From positions 2,914,001-2,978,000 of the forward strand of contig NZ_CP011789.1 in the NCBI RefSeq assembly GCF_001636055.1: DNA of 64,000 nucleotides. The letters are read 5' to 3'. A model generated the notes under the pieces. That model searched no databases. It was not told the DNA's origin and saw only the letters and a program-made list of their open reading frames with translations. The position numbers were made by a program, and so were the translations under genes. This stretch comes from Pseudomonas putida. Its GTDB lineage: Bacteria; Pseudomonadota; Gammaproteobacteria; Pseudomonadales; Pseudomonadaceae. Below are positions 59,536 through 64,000 of the stretch, piece by piece. Position 1 is the first letter of the stretch. The number at the start of each line of letters is the position of its first letter.

Positions 59536-60875
59536 GCGAGGTAGCGGGCATGGTGGAGCTGACAAAGGGTAGGGCGGCAACCAGCAAGGCGACCGATGGG
59601 CTTGAACATCGCTATCGGGCACTGCTCGAGGGCAGTGACCCGACGACCGAGGCCTGGCTTAGCGAGCAACTGAGCCATGTCCGCACCTTGGCGGACGACT
59701 TGCCGGATGATCCTCGGCAACTGCCGGACTGGGCCGCTGCCCATTCGCAGCGGGTCGCCAGTGAACACGCGGCCTATCTTGAACAACGGCGTCAAGGGGC
59801 CCCACGCCGGTACTTCCAGAACCGGGCGCAGGCCTTGTGGTTTCTGCAGCAGGTCGCCCCGACCAAGGCGGTCGATGGCGCATGGCTGCACGGCACCCTG
59901 TGGCACTGGCGCGACCCACGGTTTCATGGATTGATTCGCACCTTCCTCGAAGAGCTGGGTGATGGCGATCTGCGCCGCAACCACGTGCTGATCTACCAGC
60001 GCCTGCTCAGCCGTCTTGGCTGCCTGCAGAGCGCACCGCTGGCCGCTGAACGTTACCTGCAGGGCACGCTGCAACTGGCCCTGGGGCAGCACTGCGAGCG
60101 CTTCCTGCCGGAAGTGATCGGTTACAACCTGGGGTATGAGCAGCCCCCGCTACACCTGCTGATCACCACCCATGAGTTGGCCGAGCTGGGCATCGACGCT
60201 CATTACTTCCAGTTGCATGTGACCATCGACAATGCTGCGAGCGGTCATGCGCGGCGCGCCCTGGAGTGCTTCACCGAACTCGGTCAGGACCAGGGGCCGG
60301 CGTTCTACGAGCGTGTCCGGCATGGCTATCGGCTCAATGACCTGGGTATCGACACACCGTCGCTGATCGCTTCGTTCGACCTGCAGGCCGAGTTGCTCGG
60401 CGCGTTGGAACGCAAGCGTGTGTACGGGCAGTGCATGCATTCGGACAGATGCCGCCTGCAAGGGCGCACCATCAACCAGTGGCTCGCCGAACCCGGTGCG
60501 ATGCCCGGTTTTCTGGATGCACTGCAAGCCCAGGGTTGGATCAAGCGCGACAGCGATCCCAGGGAAAGCCGCTTCTGGGCGCTGATCGACGGTCCGGTGG
60601 CAGCCATGTTCGGTGTGTTCGATGCCTATGAAAAGCAGCTCTGGCACGACTGGATCGCCGGCACCTGGCAGGGTGCTGCGATGCGTCGGGTGCCGCCGGG
60701 GCAGTGGGAGCAGGCGTTGCAACTGGAGGAAGAGGCGCCCGGCGAAGCGCAGGCGGCGGACATGGCTGTGCTGATCGAAGCGATGGCCGGCAATCGACAT
60801 TCCACGCCCCAGGGCCTGCGCGCCACCCGCGCATTCATCCAGGCTACCGGGTTGATGAGCGGAGGGCCGAACTGA
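59532..60875 (+). CDS. Haem-oxygenase-like diiron oxidase (iron-containing redox enzyme family)
   Basis: 447 residues, cytoplasmic, mainly helical. The pattern fits the haem-oxygenase-like diiron (HDO) family: FLEELGDGDLRRNH (about 138-151) supplies Glu and His, and THELAELGIDAHYFQLHVTIDNAASGHA (key parts THELAELGIDAHYF and HVTIDN) supplies the further Glu/Asp/His ligands near 213-239. Known members (UndA, BesC, SznF types) cut C-C bonds or oxidise N or C positions of amino acids and fatty acids with oxygen. It is long for the family, with about 200 extra residues at the C-terminus. It is coupled to the methyltransferase (TGATG). The substrate is unknown. Confidence 0.78.
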   Translation: MSEVAGMVELTKGRAATSKATDGLEHRYRALLEGSDPTTEAWLSEQLSHVRTLADDLPDDPRQLPDWAAAHSQRVASEHAAYLEQRRQGAPRRYFQNRAQALWFLQQVAPTKAVDGAWLHGTLWHWRDPRFHGLIRTFLEELGDGDLRRNHVLIYQRLLSRLGCLQSAPLAAERYLQGTLQLALGQHCERFLPEVIGYNLGYEQPPLHLLITTHELAELGIDAHYFQLHVTIDNAASGHARRALECFTELGQDQGPAFYERVRHGYRLNDLGIDTPSLIASFDLQAELLGALERKRVYGQCMHSDRCRLQGRTINQWLAEPGAMPGFLDALQAQGWIKRDSDPRESRFWALIDGPVAAMFGVFDAYEKQLWHDWIAGTWQGAAMRRVPPGQWEQALQLEEEAPGEAQAADMAVLIEAMAGNRHSTPQGLRATRAFIQATGLMSGGPN

Positions 60876-61828
60876 TGCTGCTCGACCAAGACCAGAGGCG
60901 TGCCGACGAGGCATTGCTCCAGCTGGGACGTCGGCTGCGCGCCGACGGCTATCGTTTCACCTGCGTGACCCCGGCGACCCAGGCCAGGGTCAATGCTCGC
61001 AGCGAAGCGCACCAGGCCCGAACCCTGCGCGATGTGTTTGGCTGGAGTCGACCGTTCGAGGCATCTCTGCTCAGCGCCGACGAACTGGAACAACTGCGTA
61101 TCGCTGGCGTGCTGGAGCCACAGGGTGCGCTGTGGCGCAGCAGGGTGCGCTGGTCGACCCTGGACGACCTGCTGCTGGTGCACTCCGCCTGGCCGACCGA
61201 CAGCCGCGACGCGGTGTTCTTCGGCCCGGACAGCTACCGGTTCGCCCAGGTGATCCAGGATCATCTGCAGCACAGCCCCCAGCGTGTGCAGCATGCCGTC
61301 GACATCGGTTGCGGCAGTGGCGTCGGCGCGTTGCTGATCGCCCGAGCCGCGCAGCATGCGCAGGTCACTGCGGTGGACATCAACCCTGTGGCCTTGCGTC
61401 ATACCGCTGTCAATGCCGCGCTGGCCGGGGTGGCCAATGTCTCGGTAGAGCTCAGCGATTTGCTCGGCGGCATCGCCGGGACGTTCGATCTGATCGTCGC
61501 CAATCCACCCTACATGCTCGACGTCGGCGAGCGCGCCTACCGCCACGGGGGTGGCGCGCTGGGCGCCGAACTGTCGCTACGGATTGTCGAGCAGGCCCGT
61601 GAGCGGCTGTCGGTCGGCGGCACGTTGCTGCTGTACACCGGTGTCGCCATCGTCGAGGGGCGCGACGCGCTGCTCGAAGCCGTTCGCCTGCGCCTGGCCG
61701 GGCCTGCGTTCGGCTGGTCCTACCGGGAACTGGACCCCGACGTATTCGGCGAGCAGTTGCTCGAGCCAGGATACGAGCAGGTCGAACGCATCGCTGCCGT
61801 GGCCCTGACCGTCACCCGCCGAGGCTGA
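60875..61828 (+). CDS. SAM-dependent methyltransferase, HemK/PrmB-like class I
   Basis: 317 residues from ATG 60875, GGAGG 9 bases upstream. SAM motif I is VDIGCGSGVGALL (142-154), the acidic end of strand 2 is AVDINP, and NPPY (210-213) is the catalytic motif of N-methyltransferases that act on amide or amino nitrogens. The N-terminal 120 residues are a separate substrate domain (RTLRDVFGWSRPFE). The gene sits between the diiron oxidase and the YbdK-type ligase with overlapping start and stop codons, so the three enzymes probably work on one product. Target unknown; RF/ribosomal protein methylation is less likely in this context. Confidence 0.82.
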   Translation: MLLDQDQRRADEALLQLGRRLRADGYRFTCVTPATQARVNARSEAHQARTLRDVFGWSRPFEASLLSADELEQLRIAGVLEPQGALWRSRVRWSTLDDLLLVHSAWPTDSRDAVFFGPDSYRFAQVIQDHLQHSPQRVQHAVDIGCGSGVGALLIARAAQHAQVTAVDINPVALRHTAVNAALAGVANVSVELSDLLGGIAGTFDLIVANPPYMLDVGERAYRHGGGALGAELSLRIVEQARERLSVGGTLLLYTGVAIVEGRDALLEAVRLRLAGPAFGWSYRELDPDVFGEQLLEPGYEQVERIAAVALTVTRRG

Positions 61829-62958
61829 TGCCCATGGCGCGGCCTTGCACGTTCGGCATCGAGGAGGAATACCTGTTGGTGGATCTGGCCACGGGGCGGG
61901 TCATGGCCGCGCCGCCCACGGCCGTGGCCCGCTGTTGCCGCGATGCGCTGGGGCCATGGTTCGCCGAGGAGATGTTTCGCAGCCAGGTGGAGATCGCCTC
62001 GCCGGTGTTCGATACGCTGCACCAGGCCCGTGATTTTTTCACCGAGCAGCGCCAGCGCCTGAGTCAGGCATTGGCGGGCGAGGGCGTCGGCTTCTACGGC
62101 GCGGGGAGCCACCCCAGTGCCCAATGGCTGCGCCAGCTCCCGCGGGAAACCCCCCACTACCGCCAGCTGTTCGACGATTATCGGCTGGTGGCCCGGCGCA
62201 GCCTGTTGAACGGCCTGCACGTGCACGTCGGCGTGCCGCAGGGCGTCGATCGCATGCAGGTGATCAACCGGGTGCTGTACTGGTTACCCCTGCTGCTGAC
62301 ACTCAGCACCTCCTCCGCGTACTGGGGCGGACAGGACACCGGCTACATGAGCTACCGACGCGTGTTGTGCGGGGAGTGGCCGCACATGGGGCTGCCCGAA
62401 CCGCTACCGGACTGGCGCGCCTACGAGCGTTACCGGGCGCTGCTGCAACGCACTGGCAGCCTGGCCGAGGATGGTGACTTCTGGTGGGCGATCAGGCCCT
62501 CGCGGCGGTTTCCGACAGTCGAACTGCGCATCTGCGATGGCTGCCCCCGGCTGGACGATGCCTTGGCCATCGCCGCGCTGTTTCGCCATCTCGTCGAGCA
62601 TGCAGTGCAGCGCAACGACGCTATCGCCAGTCGTGAAATGCGCTGGATCACCCACGAAAACTATTGGCGCGCCCTGCGTGAGGGCCGTCGGGGCACGTTC
62701 ATCGGCGTTCACGACCAACAGGCGGTGAACGCCGAAGGCTGGCTGACACAACTGCAGATGCAATGTCCGCCCGACACCGCCGACGCTGACCGCGCCTTCA
62801 TGCACGCCCGGCGCATCCTGCGCGACGGGACCAGTGCCGACCACCAGCGTGACACCTATGCGCTGGCCCGCGAGCAGGGCCTGAATGACCGACAGGCGAT
62901 GCGCAATGTGGTGAAACAGGTGATGGAGCACCAGTTGTCGGTGCCCGGGATGGGTTGA
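61828..62958 (+). CDS. YbdK-type carboxylate-amine ligase (glutamate-cysteine ligase GCS2 family)
   Basis: 376 residues starting [20 protein letters not shown], where [11 protein letters not shown] is the hallmark of GCS2/YbdK enzymes, with [26 protein letters not shown] and [19 protein letters not shown]. These enzymes join an amine to a carboxylate with ATP, for example glutamate with cysteine, though YbdK activity is weak in E. coli. The methyltransferase stop and this start overlap (TGATG), so they are coupled. As last gene of the coupled run it may make an amide with the oxidised or methylated product. ATG 61834 is a possible alternative start. Confidence 0.88.
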   Translation: MPMARPCTFGIEEEYLLVDLATGRVMAAPPTAVARCCRDALGPWFAEEMFRSQVEIASPVFDTLHQARDFFTEQRQRLSQALAGEGVGFYGAGSHPSAQWLRQLPRETPHYRQLFDDYRLVARRSLLNGLHVHVGVPQGVDRMQVINRVLYWLPLLLTLSTSSAYWGGQDTGYMSYRRVLCGEWPHMGLPEPLPDWRAYERYRALLQRTGSLAEDGDFWWAIRPSRRFPTVELRICDGCPRLDDALAIAALFRHLVEHAVQRNDAIASREMRWITHENYWRALREGRRGTFIGVHDQQAVNAEGWLTQLQMQCPPDTADADRAFMHARRILRDGTSADHQRDTYALAREQGLNDRQAMRNVVKQVMEHQLSVPGMG

Positions 62959-63041
62959 GTAAACCATCCGCAGATCGTTTGCCTCGAACGCAGTGTGATT
63001 CGCGATCAGGCAACCCAGCCAAACCAGAAGGAGTCCAACCC

Positions 63042-63947
63042 ATGCCCAGCAAGCCCCAGGATCAATTCACCCTGCAAAATCCCCTGACCCAATACCCACA
63101 TCCGCCTTTTCCGGCCCAGGGCCAAGCCGCCCCAGGCCTGGATGCGCACATGCAGCCCAAGCCCGACCACGGTGAAACCACTTACAAGGGTTTCGGGCGC
63201 CTGGCCGGACGTCGCGCGCTGATCACTGGCGCCGACTCGGGTATCGGACGCGCCGTGGCCATCGCCTTCGCCCGCGAGGGTGCCGACATTGCGCTCAACT
63301 ACCTGCCCACGGAGGAGCGAGATGCCCGTGAAGTGGTCCAGCTGATCGAGCGCGAAGGCCGCAAGGCCGTGGCGCTTCCCGGTGATCTCAAGGACCCGCG
63401 CTTCTGTAGCCAGTTGGTGGACCAGGCCCACGAACAGCTCGGCGGCCTGGATATCCTGGTCAACGTGGCCGGCAAGCAGGAGGCGCGCAAGGACATCGGC
63501 CAGATCACCCATGAGCAGTTCGATCACACCCTCAAGACCAACGTCTACGCCTTGTTCTGGCTGTGCCAGGCAGCAGTGCCGCTGATGCCGGCCGGAGCGA
63601 CCATCATCAACACCGCCTCGATCCAGTCGTACCAGCCCTCGGCGACGCTGCTGGACTACGCCACCACCAAGGCGGCCATCGTGGCCTTCACCAAGGCGCT
63701 GGCCAAGCAGGTGATCGAGCGCGGCATCCGCGTCAACGCGGTGGCCCCAGGCCCGATCTGGACCGTGCTGCAGCCCAGTGGCGGCCAACCACCGGAAAAG
63801 ATCCCCGACTTCGGTGGGCATACCCCGATGAAACGCCCGGGCCAGCCCGCCGAGTGCGCCCCGTTGTACGTACTGCTTGCCAGCCAGGAGTCGAGCTATA
63901 TCACCGGTGAGGTGTTCGGCGTCACCGGCGGCGATCCACTGCCATAG
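63042..63947 (+). CDS. Short-chain dehydrogenase/reductase (YghA-like)
   Basis: 301 residues from ATG 63042, with a near-ideal GAAGGAG site 8 bases upstream. A 50-residue N-terminal extension ([20 protein letters not shown]) precedes the Rossmann start [16 protein letters not shown]. The catalytic Tyr-x3-Lys is in [14 protein letters not shown] and NVAG is kept; the C-terminus ends [11 protein letters not shown]. This matches the YghA/YgdA stress-related SDR group. It follows the ligase by 83 bases, so it may have its own promoter. Substrate unknown. Confidence 0.87.
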   Translation: MPSKPQDQFTLQNPLTQYPHPPFPAQGQAAPGLDAHMQPKPDHGETTYKGFGRLAGRRALITGADSGIGRAVAIAFAREGADIALNYLPTEERDAREVVQLIEREGRKAVALPGDLKDPRFCSQLVDQAHEQLGGLDILVNVAGKQEARKDIGQITHEQFDHTLKTNVYALFWLCQAAVPLMPAGATIINTASIQSYQPSATLLDYATTKAAIVAFTKALAKQVIERGIRVNAVAPGPIWTVLQPSGGQPPEKIPDFGGHTPMKRPGQPAECAPLYVLLASQESSYITGEVFGVTGGDPLP

Positions 63948-64000
63948 GGCAACGTCGAGTAAACCTTGGCCGCGCCGCGCAGTCAGTCATTGTAAGAGGC

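Noticed and set aside
1..64000. CRISPR arrays, tRNA or rRNA genes, insertion sequences, prophage
   Set aside because: None was recognised: no regularly spaced repeats, no transposase or phage genes, and no cloverleaf or rRNA sequence noticed by eye. A tRNAscan-SE and ISfinder run would settle this.

Overview
The window is GC-rich bacterial chromosome of Pseudomonas type, most likely the P. putida group. This rests on REP-type inverted repeats, a compact arginine-transaminase (aru) locus, a second short-form pst cluster, a second PBP2 gene, mesX/mesD, and many overlapping ATGA/TGATG junctions. No rRNA, tRNA, CRISPR array, IS element or prophage was seen. Gene names rest on recognised protein motifs and remembered synteny; no database search was run.

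Layout. 1-5370 (minus): exopolysaccharide operon ugd, epimerase, sugar transferase, degenerate tyrosine-kinase-like ATPase, Wza-like exporter and Wzz/GumC-like protein (cut by the window edge). 5756-7456: membrane sulfatase/phosphoglycerol-transferase-like protein. 7506-11352: sugar-acid module of MFS carrier, CdaR-type regulator and glycerate kinase. 11654-16780: signalling and envelope block with a soluble two-PAS chemoreceptor, a lipocalin, and a PhnD-like binding protein overlapping a GGDEF-EAL protein. 17087-31111: the aru locus, with enoyl-CoA hydratase, TetR regulator, AruR/binding protein/AruS phosphorelay, amino-acid permease, three acyl-CoA enzymes, AruI and AruH. 31163-37529: Rrf2 regulator, peptide-type ABC importer and a quinone oxidoreductase. 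37569-41616: PBP2 paralogue and an ABC exporter.

41736-43601: DUF3455 exported protein, ECF sigma factor and anti-sigma factor. 43781-47575: pstSCAB with a Pho box, followed by a terminator and a Fic-like plus HAD gene pair (47673-48991). 49593-55149: LuxR-type regulator, PuuP-like permease, SpuC-like aminotransferase and PuuC/KauB-like aldehyde dehydrogenase, tied together by three copies of a 16-bp palindrome. 55165-56301: MFS transporter. 56591-59223: mesX, mesD and a flavin reductase (folate-independent methionine synthesis). 59350-63947: a tightly coupled run of small lipoprotein, haem-oxygenase-like diiron enzyme, methyltransferase and YbdK-type ligase, then a short-chain dehydrogenase.

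How parts fit. The aru locus and the 49593-55149 cluster both handle arginine/polyamine-type carbon and nitrogen, and the aldehyde dehydrogenase of the second could finish products of the first. A palindrome of form TTGNNC-N4-GTTYAG occurs before tetR, before aruR and before the acyl-CoA/aruIH operon, suggesting that one TetR regulator acts on the whole locus. The least explained parts are the Fic-like/HAD pair beside pst and the lipoprotein-diiron oxidase-methyltransferase-ligase operon.
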